Of a stretch of 37,072 nucleotides of DNA, positions 9,257-21,947 are shown piece by piece. The notes beneath the pieces are model-generated. The model was not told the origin of the DNA and did no database searches. It saw only the letters and a list, made by a program, of their open reading frames with translations. A program made the translations under genes and the position numbers. This stretch comes from Heterostelium multicystogenum (lineage: Eukaryota > Evosea > Eumycetozoa > Acytosteliales > Acytosteliaceae): assembly GCA_003667245.1 (NCBI GenBank), contig RCNN01000279.1:1-37072 (forward strand). Direction: 5' to 3'. How positions within the stretch are numbered: position 1 is the stretch's first letter; the number at the start of each line of letters is the position of its first letter.

Positions 9257-12200
9257 TCAATATTTTTGTTCATAAAGATATCCTAATGCTGCAAGTATGG
9301 TTCCAATGGACCATGCTTGGGAATCACAACTGTCACGGCAGTAGGCTCCATCACGGTTGGTTAGCTCTGGGAGAGAAGCATATGTAGATTGCTGGATGTA
9401 GGCTTTGTGCTTGGATAGATGTGCTTCTACTTGATGAGAAACAATGAGTGGAGGTTGGGTTGAGAATTTGATTGCACTCTCTAGGTAGAAACCGTAGAGC
9501 CAAACCCATTCCGGTCCATTGTGATAGTTGAATCCTTTGGCGGTGGGACGATACTCAGTGTCAAGAGAGTTGTCGTAGTTGGCATGATAGTCGGTATCGT
9601 TTGGATCGAGTGTCTTCACACCAAGTGGACCGAGCAAGAATGTTCTTGTAAGCTCCAATGTTTTCTGTGCTCTCTCACGTGTGAAAAGTTCAGGTGCAAA
9701 TGACATGGCGACCAGTTGATTGGGACGGAACTGATAGTCTGTGTATTGTGCGGTGCTACCAACTGTGTCCTTGTAGATATAACGTCTTCTGACAAATGAT
9801 GTGTTGATTTTGTGTTTTTTGTCTTCTGAGGAGTTGGGAATGTAGTAATACAGTTCAAAGTTGTCTTTGATAAGCTTTTGCCAGTCTGAAAACTTAAATT
9901 CTTCTCCATTAATCTTAACACCGCTGTGTGGGTAGATTCCTGCCAGATTGAGTTTGACTAACCATTTCAATGTGGAGTACAACATGGAAGTGATTTCAAT
10001 GGGTGCTCCATCACGTGGTGTTGCTGGGTCACCAAAGTTGTGTGCTTTTGTTGACTCTCCCATCTTGTCCATCCATGTTCCGCAATTGAATTGGTTTCCT
10101 CCGTAAAGGAATCCATTCTCACGGTTAAGAGTGATGTTTATGTTAAAACCTTCATCTTTCATCTTTTCATCAATCTCACGACCAGCAAATGGCTCACGGA
10201 ACTTTATTCCTTGGGCATGGGCTTGAATAATCTCTTGAATCAATTGACCAATTGTGGAATATGGTTGATTTGGATCTGAGGGGAATAGGCGATACACTCT
10301 TGTTGCAAGGAAATCCTTTCTTTCAGTATCTGAACCCAATAGTTCACTGTAGTCTTGGACTGACTTTAGGTACCACCATGTACTATCTCTAGCATTGTAA
10401 CGTGGACGATTTCCACTGTCCAAGAGGTTGGGTATTAAACCAAATTGGGTAGATGAGCCATATCCAACAATCAACTGCTTTGCTTCCTCCATACGACCAG
10501 TGGAGAGCATGAGACCTCTAAGTGCAATGAATGTGTCTCTTCCCCAACTACGCATATATCCAGCACAGAAATGTGGTAGTCCTGCTGCAAGTGATGCTTG
10601 TGCATTCTTATATCCTTCAAAGACAACTGGGTTGTTGATTAGAGGTGTGCAAATACCATAGAATTCAATGGAAGCAAGTGCCAATGCCTTAACAAACCAG
10701 TTGGATTCACGGACAAAAGGTGACATCAAGGATATTGCCTTATCAACGAGCGAACGGTAGGCAGTAAGGACAACTGCATTGAAATACTTGGGAATGAAAT
10801 GACGTGGAATTTGTTTGACAAGCCAGAAGCAGTGGTTGAACCATTCTACCAATGGCTTGTAATCAGGATTCCTGCTGAGACGTGTCATGATAAAGTCCAT
10901 GGCCCAGTTACCCTCACGTAGGTTATTGCAAAGTGGGTGGCTCAGATCATTCCACTCACTAATACGATTGAGGATAGTGGCGAAACCTTGAATTCCACAG
11001 AATGGAAGTGTCGAGTAGTTTGGAATGTTGTATCCACCACCACCATTCACACGTTCCTCCTCTGGGTGTTTAAACAAAATTGTATTCATGTCCAGCAAGC
11101 TTAATGATTGTATAGCGTTGTCCAACGATTTAATATCACTCAATGCAACGTCTAGTTGATTCATAGCAGTTCTACATTCTGCTGGAATCTCACCTCTAAA
11201 CAATAGTATAGTACCAGGTGGGAAATCCTTTAACCTAATAATAATTGATTAATGATTTGATACTAGCGTTATTGGAATATGATTATACTTACTTTAGTCT
11301 AGCATTTCTCTCTATACTATATTCATTTTCAACGTAACAATACTTATCAAACACAGAGTTTCCATAATATGTTTCGACATCAATGTTAATTCCAGTCAGA
11401 TATTGATCACTTCTGTGCCATTCATGGTTGTTGGTGATTCTTGCTCCAACAATAAACTCTGTCACTTTACATGGGATATTGACGACTTCTGGTAGCAAGA
11501 TATCCTCTGGTTTATCTACGGAGAATGCTGTGTGGGCAACCAGGAAAACTGACTTGTTGAGTTTTGGTGAGAATCTCTGGATCATGATTACGTTATGTTC
11601 TTGATGAATGTGTACTTCGTTATAGTGATTGTCTGCCATTTCAACATGCAACTTATTGAGAAGTGTTTTGAGTGGAAAAAGTCCATTCTTAGATTCGTTG
11701 CTCTGAAGTTTCTTATAGGTACGTGTTTCGTGGACAAGATCAATGGTAGATGGATAGATTTCATCGTATCCGTGAGTACTACCAATGGCCGAAACTGTCA
11801 TAGCAACAACAGCAGAGTTGGGAAGTGTATCAGCAATGGTTCTCTTTTGGTTTGGTGTCTCATTGTCGTGGGTGCAGTCCATAAATAGTGCAGGTGGAAG
11901 TTGTGGCCTAAGGGAGTTTACGTCGTATGGCTGGTTGGAAACCGAGTGGAGATGACGTCCTTCGACTGTTGGTGACACAAACGAGGCGATAGGCATTCCA
12001 CCATAACGATGACATACACGACCAAGTTCCCAGCTGTCGTGACACTGCATGGCTTCACGAATTAGAGAGTTAATTCCAAGACGCTTGACAAACTCACTGT
12101 CTGCTTCTTCGGAACCAGTGAATAGCTCACAAGTAACATAGATATTGGGGCGGACTGCACGTGCAGCATCCAACAAATACTGTGCAACATTGATAGGGGT

Positions 12201-14057
12201 CGAATGACAGTTATCAATACGAATTGCGTGGAAAAGCTTGGCCATTCTTTCTGTGTATGTTTTCATGTGTTGCCAAAGCCAAGGATTATCCTCAGGCTTT
12301 TGTCCATATCTCATTTTCACACAATCTCCCCATATGATCACGTCACGTCTCAAATAAGCACGAGAATCTTTACTGGCGAAATCAACGGCTGGATTGTAGT
12401 TAAATATCCAACCGTTGTTTGCAAGTGGAACTTTACGTCCGTCGTCACAATCAATCATTGTGAAATAGCTAGCAAGCATTGGTTTTGACTGAGAAATGGT
12501 ACCGAGACGTGGACCATGTGAGGCAAGACGCTCATATTTGATACGCTCACGAATGTTGTTCAAAAATAGCGTCATGATCAGCATCGTATTCACGATAGAG
12601 ATTCAAGTTGATGAGACGTAGCAAGTCTTCGTAACGTTGTCTCTTCTCTTCCATGGTGTAGTTTTTGAAGGTGGCATTTCCATTCAGTAACTTAAAGGTG
12701 AATTCAAGCTCAATAGTCATTGAGAAACGCTCATAGTTTGGATTTCTAACCATTCCCTTCTTCTGAATCTGATTAACAAGATCAGCGTTCTCATTTACAT
12801 TCTTTGGTGAGATGGGCATCAATGGAGAGTTAAATGGCTGCTCTGGATTGATGGCAGGAACTGTCGCTGGATAGTGCTTGTTGAATTGCTCCATTTCATA
12901 GTTTACATCAAGAACATAGTATTCCCACAGCTTCAATGGGTTCAAACATGAGTCTCCAATGTGAAGGATGATATTGTCAAGCTGCTCCAGTGATTGGATC
13001 AATGTTCCTTCGATGGAGTCGGAGTATCGCTTCAGTGCTAGATCAAGTTCAACTGCAGCCTTCAAATGTGGAGAGTTATCTGGGTTATATCCAGCCTCAG
13101 GATGTTGCTTCAACCAGTGGGAGTTGTACGAGGTATGATTCCAAACCAAATCAATCATTGATATGACTCCATAACTCTTTTCTGACTCACGAATAACTTT
13201 TTCCAAAGCGTCCAATCTCTGATTCTGATCGGCAGGTGCGCAGTTTGCTGCCCAAAGTGTTGGTGCAATGGAAAGTTGGTCATAGATTGAGTAGCATGAT
13301 CCAGATGCTCCGATTTCCTGTACAGGTGTGTAATGTATCATGTTATATCCAGTCTCTGAAGCCATCTTAATATAATCAACCCAGCCATCTAGAGTTCCAA
13401 GACATTTTGTCAGGACAGTCTGCAGGACGATTCCATCTGGTTGCAGTGGCTGTCCATTTATAATGAGATTAGGGTGAATCTGAAAAGTTCCCATGCTACC
13501 ACGCTTCAACTTTGGGGCTGAGGTACTAGCAGTGGGTGAGCCCAGTGGACTTTGGATAGGAGTAGTTGGAGCAGTCCACTCCAGGTAGTAGTCAAAGCAT
13601 CCATGATGGCTAATCTTTAGATTGAAAACAATGTCGTCGTGTCCAGTATAGTTGGAGGTTGGCTTGATCAAGGTGAAATTGGAGCGAGAGAATCGAGCAT
13701 TGTCGCCTGGGTAGTTGCAGTAGAGTTGGGCTGACCTGCGGCAGCCTCAAGGCCACAAGGCACAACAATCCTCAGCGTGCCGAATCTTGGCAAGACCAAG
13801 CCCTTATTTGAAAAGGGTGGATCACTTCCGGTGCTTCCAGTGAGTGTTATAGAGAATACATCGGACTGGCTCTCACCAATCTTTTTTACATTAATATTGC
13901 CTTGAGTGTTGTTGTTAATCATGTTGTTGTTCATACTATTATTCTTTGCAGAGGTAATATTACTAATGCTGCTGCTGTTTTTGTTATTGTTATTGTTGTT
14001 GTTATAATTATTTGTAGCAGTGCTTAGTGGTGCACTTTCAAATTTATTGTCAATCAT
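9257..14057 (-). CDS. agl: glycogen debranching enzyme (4-alpha-glucanotransferase / amylo-alpha-1,6-glucosidase)
   Basis: Bifunctional enzyme that moves maltotriosyl units from glycogen branches and then hydrolyses the alpha-1,6 stub; cytosolic. Exons 14057-11293 and 11234-9257 are separated by a 58 bp intron with a GTAAGT donor. The N-terminus is Asn-rich, then a beta domain (YPGDNARF). The GH13 transferase half shows DLVWNHTSYNSHWLKQHPEA, RIDNCHSTPI (nucleophile Asp) and CELFTGSEEAD (acid/base Glu). The glucosidase half shows CGTWMDKMGES, GDPATPRDGAPIEI, TLDPNDTDYHANYDNSLDTEY and a C-terminal RDSCDSQAWSIGT. Two compensating single-base breaks occur: a missing C at 13728-13730 and an extra T (coding strand) at 12562-12566. 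Both fall inside conserved sequence. Correcting them gives 1580 residues, close to the usual 1500-1550 plus the Asn-rich tail. Identification is very secure. Whether the locus is expressed depends on the breaks being sequence errors. Confidence 0.93.
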
Positions 14058-15054
14058 TTATTTATTTGGGATTTTATAAAACAACACAACTTGCAAGTTC
14101 ACAAACAGCAAACAACTAATTTAATTTGAAAATTTTTAACATTTAATTAATTAGTCTGATAACTTAATTTATTTGTATTTTTCCACATGTCGCAAAAAGC
14201 ACTACCTACCTACTTTTTTGTAGTCTATTAATTAAGAGATCTAATTTAATTTTAATGATATTTAATATTTATTTAACTATTTTAATAATAGATAAGAATC
14301 AAAAAACAAAAATTATTATTATTTATTATTTATTATTATTATTATTAGTATTTATTAGTATTTATTAGTTATTCTTTTAGTTATTGGATTCGAATCTATC
14401 AATGGATTCAATAAACAAATAAATATGAATGATATGATAATAGTTATTTTTATGGCTATATATTTTATGTTATTTGATTGATAAATTAATTTGTTTATTG
14501 AATTACTAATGAATGTATTATTACCTTTGATGATCAAATGAAAATAAATAATACAGTGATATTAATTTTGAAATGATTGTTGGTGTTATTATTGATATAT
14601 TTAGTGAAAGCTGATCATTCACTGTTGGCTAATAGTGATTTTGATTGATTTAAACCACTCAAATCAAATATTATAGGGAAGGTATCAAACCCCCTTTTTT
14701 TGAATCTACTCTATGAACTACACTGACACAACAACAACAACAATAACAACAACCACAACAACATTATCAACATTAAATGATAATTAATGATCATATGATT
14801 AATTATAAATACTCATAAATGAGTGGGACTGCTTGTTGCCAGATATAAGGAAGCCAATTATCTACAACAAAACCAATCTATTATCTTTTAAAGTTACATT
14901 CTGAATCTTCAATCTCTAATCTTATTTATTCTAACAATCTATTTATTAGTTATTATTATTATTACTAGTACAACTGTATTTGATGGATATTGTGATTTGA
15001 TAATTTGCTATCTATACATATATTATTATTATTATTATTATTTGTTCTGTTTGT
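14058..15054. other. AT-rich intergenic region, about 1 kb
   Basis: Promoter side of the debranching gene, rich in ATT/TAA runs and a CAACAA tract near 14730. A short minus-strand open stretch at about 14816-14887 reads DNWLPYIWQQAVPLIYEYL before a stop, just after an AG acceptor-like site. It is too short to call a gene. Nothing else seen. Confidence 0.55.
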
Positions 15055-15552
15055 TTAATCATCTTCGTCTTCTTTTGGATCAAAAATCTGTGGCATAACT
15101 TTACCTAGTGATTCTGCAAGAATAGTTTTCTCTCTGAATATTAAATGTAATGCAATGTTATTTGTTAATAAGTCATATATAATGTGATTAGTCATCTATA
15201 GCTAAACACAAACCTTGGCATATCAGATGTAAAAAATCTTGGTGCATAGTATTGAAGAGTCTTAACAAGTGGATGAATCTCATGTTCCTCTGGCTCAGGT
15301 AAATTGCTTACGTCGTCGCAGCACTTTTCGAAATCTGTCAAACGAAGCCATACATTTTGAAGGATTATTCTTATTCTCTTGAATACTATAGGGTAAGATC
15401 GATATTGTTAGTTGATCATGATCAAAGCAATGTAAGAGTCTTTGATATTAGAGTGATGATGCATACCATGTGAAGAAATGATGAGCATTGATCTCGCACT
15501 GACCAATGTTCTTGGCAGAGAAAATGTACTTTTCTTGATCGTCAGAAGACAT
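15055..15552 (-). CDS. small protein of unknown function, three exons
   Basis: Exons 15552-15467 (ATG in MSSDDQEKYIFSAKNIG), 15385-15214 and 15133-15055 have good GT...AG borders (donors GTATGC and GTTTGT). Exon 2 contains ILQNVWLRLTDFEKC, then EPEEHEIHPLVKTLQYYAPRF. Exon 3 gives REKTILAESLGKVMPQ and an acidic tail ending DPKEDEDD. The exon 2-exon 3 splice is in phase. The exon 1-exon 2 splice is off by one base relative to the frame with coding character, the same kind of break seen in the neighbouring genes. The product would be about 110 residues, soluble, with mostly helical character. I do not recognise the family. It lies on the same strand as, and about 300 bases downstream of, the H+-ATPase gene. 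Confidence 0.6.
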
Positions 15553-15865
15553 ATTATTAAGATCTTATAAATTAAATATAGTGTAGTTGATTTGAGATTA
15601 GATCAAAAGATAAAGCTTGCAAGAAGAAAACAAAAAAAAAAAAAAAACAACAACTTAAAAAATCTTAATTTATTTTTAAATTAAATATTCTTTAATTATT
15701 TATTTATCATTGTTTGATTTATTATAATTCAAACAAATAAATATAGTTTATTAAACTATAAAGTATACTATTGTTGTTGTTGTTAATGTTAGACTCGAGT
15801 CTTTGTTTGTTTTATTTTGATTTTGTTTGGTTTGGTTTGTTTTTGGTGATTCTTTGTTAATATTA
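15553..15865. other. intergenic spacer
   Basis: AT-rich spacer with an A15-17 run near 15630 and GTT runs near 15775. It holds the promoter side of the small gene and the 3' end of the H+-ATPase gene. No gene seen. Confidence 0.6.
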
Positions 15866-18800
15866 TTAATGTGGTAAGTCGGATGGTTTTACCAATGGCT
15901 TCTTTCCTTTTCTAAAGAAGAAGTTGTTTGTGAAGACACGGTTTGTGGAATCTTAGATGACCGTTGTAGATGTATGAGATACCGAGCTTGATAAAGTCCA
16001 TTGGGATGTACCAGAGGATACACCAAATCCATGCGACCAAGGCGTATCCCCAACCGCAACCCTCAAAGTTGGTTCTGTCACCGTCGTGTGGGTATGATCT
16101 GAATCCGTAGACACCAATGAATGTGGCAACAATCTGTGAGCCAATGAAGGCAATCGACATGAGGGCACCTGGACGCTCAAAGTAGGAGAATCCTTGTGAA
16201 CGGAGACAAAGATGGTGGCAAGACCAGAGATGGATACCTGGAGGTAGATGAGGCCACGGAGTTCGTTGTCGTTGAGTGAACGGAGGTTGAAAGTGTCCTC
16301 GAACCATGTGGTGTCGTGGAGCAAGGCAAAGAAGACAATGGTAGAACCGACCAGGTACAAAACCATAGGAGAGCGCCATGATAAATACTTCTTTGAGATC
16401 CCATTTGTCTGGAGTCATACGTGGCTTGACTCTGTCCTTGGCAATGGTAAGCATGGTACCGTCATTAAGAATGGCAATGATAACTGTGGCGATGGTTGGG
16501 AAGTAGAAGTTCCAGGCGATGGTGAGAATACCAAAAGTGACACAGATACGAACGGTAGCAGAGACTGAGTAGATAACATAGTTTCTCATACGTTGGAAAA
16601 TCTTACGCGATGTAATAATGGCATCGATAATGACAGAGAGACCGGAGGATGTGAGTACGATATCAGATACGGAACGTGCAGCGTCAGTTGCACCGGCTAC
16701 GGCAATACCAATGTTGGCCTTCTTCAATGCTGGGGCATCATTGACACCATCACCAGTCATACCGACAACATGCTTACGCTTCTGGAGAGAGTGGACAACC
16801 TTGTACTTGTGTTCTGGCCACATCTCAGCGAAACCATCGGCCATTTCAATAAGATCGGATCCCTTCATACCGAGGTCGTTGTGCTTCAAATATGGAATAG
16901 TGAAGAGGTTACCACCCATACCAAGACGTCTGGCGGTTTCTTTGGCAATGGCAAGTTGGTCACCTGTAATCATCTTGACACGGACACCCATTTCAAGGGC
17001 ACGCTTGATGGTATCTTCAGTATCGTGACGGGGTGGATCGAACAATGGAATCAAACCTTGGAATACCCAGTTCTTGAACTCTGGGGCGTCGTCAGCACGG
17101 GATACACCAATGGCACGATATCCTCTCTCGGCAAGGTTTTCAATTTCCTGTGAAACTTCATCTCCGAGTTGGTCTTTGTTGGAGGCTTGGTTTAACATGA
17201 CTTGTGGGGCACCTTTAGCGGTCTTGAATTGTTTTCCATCAGCTTCGACAAGTCCCATTGCTTTCTTATCTTCTGGGTTGAATGGATAATGCTTGATAAT
17301 CTTGTACTTGGCGTATTCAATGTCTGGATAAGTCTTGTGTGCATAGTCTGTTGTTGCAATATCTATAGCATCACGGTCATCACCTTCAGAGCATGCGAGA
17401 TATGCCGAAAGAACAATATCCTCTGGGGTGGTACCACCGAAGCAGAGAGGGGTGTCCACTGTGAGAACATTCAGGGTGAGAGTACCAGTCTTATCGGAAA
17501 CAGAGGATGTCCATACCGGCCAACTCCTCAATGGCAGTCAAACGAGATACAATAGCTTGTTTCTTGGAAAGTTGAGTAGCACCAATGGCCATTGTTACTG
17601 AAAGCACCGTAGGCATAGCAATTGGAATACCTCCGACAAGCAATACCAAGGCGTTGTTCAAAAACAGTACATTTTCCTTCACCGACACCCTTGCACTTTT
17701 CGTCACGAGCAATAAATTGAACAAGAAGCTCAACAGTTACCCAGATAGCGATGAAAATGATACAGAAGAGACCGATGTTTCTAAGAACGATTTGGAGATG
17801 ACCTTGATTTTCAGTGTTTTGTACCAAGTTGGCTGCACGTCCGAAAAATGTGTTGACACCAGTAGCGGTAACGATACATGTGGCTTCACCTTGCTTCATA
17901 GAAGAACCAGAGTAAACTTCGTCACCAATCTTCTTTGATACTGGGAGAGACTCACCCGTCAAGGACGACTGATCAATTTTCACAGACTCACACTCCAAGA
18001 TACGGCAATCGGCTGGAACGACAGCACCAATCTTTAAAATAATTACGTCACCAGGAACCAGTGAGGTCGACGGCACCTGATCCCATTTTCCATCTCTTAA
18101 AAACTCTAGTCTGTGACACCAGAGAATTCTTCAAAGCCTCGACAGCATTACCTGCTGTGTGCTCTTCGTAGTAACCAATTGTTGCATTCATAAGCAACAA
18201 ACCAATAATTAAAATGAAATCTACCCAATCTAACAATGCAATTGACACGATGGCTGCCAACTCCATAGTCCATGACAGTGGATTCCACATGAAATATAAA
18301 AATTCAAGAATTGGATATCTCTTAACATCTGGAATTTTGTTCTCTCCATACTGTGCAGTTCTATTTAATAATGATCGTTCTATTAATATCACATTTAATA
18401 CCCAAATTTACTAACTATACATACCTTTCGGCAACTTCAGTAGATGACAAACCGTTTGCATTGGCTTTCAGCTCCTCCATAATTGATTCCAGTGGCTTCT
18501 GAGCCTCCTTCTTACGCTCCAAGGTTTTTCTGTAGTTTTCTTCCTTCTCTTTAGCGAGTTGGATTTGAGTCTCGGTGGGTGGCTCAAACAATTGACGACG
18601 CAATGGAGTACGCCATGACTTTCTGTAGTCATAGTTGGTGGTGGTTGACTTTGGATCGACCTCGGCGTTGTTCTTTGAGAATCCACTGAATGTCTTTGTG
18701 GAGGCTGCAACATCGTTGGAGATGAATGGCAACTCACTCATGGAGCTGCTACGATCACGCATATCAATTGAGACCTCACCACTATTTGATCTTGGTGGGA

Positions 18801-18937
18801 CATTCAAATTTTGATTTTGATCCATTGGCTCCATTTCGATTTCCACGGATTTATCGGGTGTAACATTATTGTTATTACTTACTATTATTATTATTATGAC
18901 TGCTGTCATTATTTTCAGGTGGTGGTGAATTTACCAT
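15866..18937 (-). CDS. patB: plasma-membrane P-type H+-ATPase (type IIIA)
   Basis: Proton pump that energises the plasma membrane, homologous to D. discoideum PatB and plant/fungal Pma1. Exons 18937-18425 and 18360-15866 are separated by a 64 bp intron (GTATGT donor; acceptor just before AACTGCACAG). Order of motifs: low-complexity N-terminus starting [35 protein letters not shown] across the splice; LVPGDVI; actuator LTGES; M4 [15 protein letters not shown]; phosphorylation site [26 protein letters not shown]; hinge [14 protein letters not shown]-terminal SYFERPGA and a short basic tail. Seven single-base breaks interrupt the frame: about 18878, 18099-18103, 17660-17664, 17498-17500, 16359-16362, 16202-16203 and 15949-15950. 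Six are extra bases and one is missing. Allowing for them gives 1000 residues, near the usual length, ending at 15866. All catalytic motifs are intact. I read the locus as a real gene in a faulty sequence. Confidence 0.92.
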
Positions 18938-19514
18938 TTTTACTAAAAACTATTTATTTGTTTTAATTTATTATTGCTTATAATTATAAACTAAAATATA
19001 ACTATAAAAATAACTAGTTTTTGTTTAGATTTTAATTAAATAATTACTATTATTACTATTACTACTATTGTTTGAGAAGTCTAGTATTATTATTAAATAC
19101 TCTAAGCTCTCGTATTATATTGACTAAAATCAAATAACCTGTTGATTGATTGATTAATTTATTGTTAGAATTATACTTTTTTTTCTTTCTAAAATATATT
19201 TATATTTCTTTGTGATTATTCCTGTTATTCCGATATAGTATTATTCTGTAAAGACATATTTTACAACAAAAAATTCGAATTTCCTTAACAACAATACTAA
19301 TAATAACTATTAACAATATATGACAACAACAATAGAAAACATTATAAGAATTATAAGAATGACAATAATAATAATAAAATAGTTTATAAATTTTATTATA
19401 TAAAAACACAATATCTTCTATCTTCTCCTTTAAACAATGATGTAATAAACAGAATTTGAACTTAAAAAAAACTCCGATAGTGAAGATAAATACCAATAAA
19501 ATAATAGAATAAAA
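18938..19514. other. AT-rich upstream region of the H+-ATPase gene
   Basis: Very AT-rich DNA with ATT/TTA runs and poly-T stretches, lying upstream of the proton pump start codon and so likely holding its promoter. Open frames here are Ile/Tyr/Lys-rich, as expected for non-coding AT DNA. No gene seen. Confidence 0.55.
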
Positions 19515-19688
19515 TTAATATCCATCTCGTTGTCCAACCAACACATACAGTCCACGAGAAAAACATACTCCAAAGGCAGAATCATGGTGAACATTGAAAT
19601 ATAATATTCTATTTAAAATACCAACTCCTTGATCTATTCTATACAAATATAACACTCACCCATCTCTTCTGATTCTCAATGAATATCT
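19515..19688 (-). CDS. candidate 3' part of a small unidentified gene
   Basis: Two exon-like pieces, 19688-19660 and 19608-19515, are joined by a 51 bp intron with a GTGAGT donor and an AAATAG acceptor. They give a 40-codon frame ending at a TAA: RYSLRIRRDG, then ILYFNVHHDSAFGVCF and SRGLYVLVGQRDGY. The composition (Gly, Arg, His, Cys, Val) is unlike the surrounding AT-rich DNA, and a TTTTTAG acceptor precedes the first piece. The 5' end is not found; an ATG near 19850 could start an upstream exon. I do not recognise the family. Confidence 0.35.
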
Positions 19689-21947
19689 CTAAAAATTTTC
19701 ACCAGGATAATATTTGTTTGTTTCTACACCAACACACACCACAACACAAACATACAAACGAACAAATACAATACTATTATTTTAATTTTACCTACACCAA
19801 ATAAATTTTATAGATGTGAAAATTCTTCCAAATTAAATAACATAGTAGTAGTTGTTGTTTTACTATTGATTGATAATTATAATATACAAATATAAATATA
19901 AATATGTATGTATAATTTATAGCTAACTAATTATTTAATTAGTAAATAATAATAAATAAATAAATGAATGATTGGAATGATTTTGGTTATTGTCTTGGTT
20001 GTTTAATAAAGCTTTGGTTTGTTTTTTGGAAAGGGCAAGACTTCCAGCTATTGATCGAAAACAACTGCAACGGTATGAAACTATTTTAAAATAGTTGTTG
20101 ACACTGACTCGTGCTTGAAATTCTTTGTTAATTCTTTCAAACAACAATACCCTAAACGAAAGGAATTAACGACCAGAAACAATAAACAATAACAAAATCA
20201 TCGCTCCACATGCCACTTTGTGTCTGAAATTATTATTAATAATATTACACTACATCGCGAACCATTTTGTTAATATTGTATTTGCTCACTACCATCAGTA
20301 TACGACAAAGTCGCTAAGAATAAATTGATGATGGGTCTGTGAAGCTATTAGATAGTCTAAAAGTCTGTAATACACAATTTGGATCTAATTGAAAAAAAAA
20401 ATATAGGGGTATGAAAATGTCAACATTTCCTAATTTAATTTGATTTTTTACTTTTTTTGAATATTAATCGTTGTCATCATTTATGTTCTCAGCTCAACCA
20501 CCTCTGAGGCACTTGACTTGACAACATTTAAGATTTTAATAATATTATGATTTTTGTTATTGTTGTTTATGATAAAATAAAAAGAATGATTCATATGTTT
20601 ATAAGATTAATCAAAAAGTATGAAATACCAAACTATTATTATTATTGTATTTGATGAGTTGTTGTTTGGAACTTTGTTGGGGACACAAGTTAAAAATACA
20701 CCAAATTTACAAATAAAGTAAAGTAATAAATGATGATTATTTATTTAAATTTTAAATAGAATGTCTTATCTATTGTTTTAAGAATCTATTTAAAATATTG
20801 AAAATATTCAAAAACTTACAATCTATAATATATATGCTGCTTTAGCTGCTCGTTATACTTTTGCTCAAGTGGCTTTAATTCCATTCGATACCGGCTAATG
20901 TCGGAAAAGGAAATTTGAATTAAAGTTAAAGGTAATTGTATTGATATATAATAAATATATTATTATTATTACTATTAATATATAGATATATAGAAAAAAG
21001 AAATTTAAATTCTATTTTTAAGAATGATGTAAATAGAATTTAAGTTTAAAACAATAATGATGTTGGTTTGATATAATATAAATAAACTATTAATAATATT
21101 ATTATTATCTTTATTTGTTTCAAAAGATATTGGTATAATTAAATGAATGAATGGAGGTGTTGTTCGAAATACTTTAAGTATTTATAGGTGGTCGTTGTTG
21201 TTCCTTTGGTTATTTAGAAAACGATTGATGGTTTTTTACACTATTAGAGTGGAGCTGTTATTTTTAATATAAAGCACAGAGCTCAACATGACTTAAAGAA
21301 GTCTGAAAGTAAGATTCCACTCATTCTAGTATTGAGATGCTTCAGTAGAAGTATGTAGTATCGGCTAGCAAGTTTCAACTTCGAGTGACACTTTATCTAT
21401 CCTTAATAAGTAAGTTTTTCTGGAAAAAACACACCTGAATGCAATGGGCACACACACATTATTATCATTGGTAAACAATTTAGAATTCTGAAAAGATCTA
21501 AACTTAAATTGATGACATGTCCAAATTTGATCAAAAATGAGATATGAATTTTGGGAATCACTTAAAATTGAATTCGAGAAATTAATTTTTTGACTTTTAG
21601 TCGAATCAAAATGGTGACACATTCATACCACACCCTACAATATTTGCAGAAAAGCATAATCATCATATATAATTCATTATTTTAATTCATCATTTTTGGA
21701 AAAAATGGTTTAGGTTTAACGAAATTAAAAGTTAAAATATTAATTTGAAGATGGTTCGATGAGGGTGGTTCTCTTTGCTGTGCTGGTCTAGTTTATTGGT
21801 GTGAATGAATGCTTGTCCCGACTCCTTCTGCTGATCAAAGTGACGTGAGTGGATGGAATGTTTTCGATTTTATGATGAAAAACGAACCAATTGTTAACCA
21901 CAACCTTTACAACAATAATAAAAATAATAACATAACCATGTACATTG
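19689..21947. other. long AT-rich region, no clear gene
   Basis: About 2.2 kb downstream of the Sen2 gene. It contains a perfect 18-base palindrome at 20079-20096 (AACTATTTTAAAATAGTT), an inverted repeat at 20873-20925 inside a slightly GC-richer island, and ATT runs near 20640 and 21100. Minus-strand open stretches at 19935-20147 and 21365-21622 have weak coding character and no splice support. I cannot assign a gene. Confidence 0.5.
20873..20925. repeat. inverted repeat in a GC-richer island
   Basis: CTTTAATTC (20873-20881) pairs perfectly with GAATTAAAG (20917-20925), with an inner CCG/CGG pair around GCTAATGT. The island (about 20837-20915) is less AT-rich than its flanks. A structured non-coding RNA is possible but unproven; the same island also reads as an open frame on the plus strand. 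Confidence 0.35.

Noticed and set aside
12562..12566. Programmed ribosomal frameshift in the debranching enzyme and other genes
   Set aside because: Shift sites are different short runs of different bases, in both directions, in unrelated genes, with no common slippery motif or downstream structure; error is simpler.
16593..17153. 186-codon plus-strand frame
   Set aside because: Antisense to the conserved cytosolic domain of the H+-ATPase; no independent homology or composition support.
15866..18937. Calling the H+-ATPase a pseudogene because of seven frame breaks
   Set aside because: Every catalytic motif is intact, the breaks sum to a full-length frame, and the same defect occurs in all neighbouring housekeeping genes.
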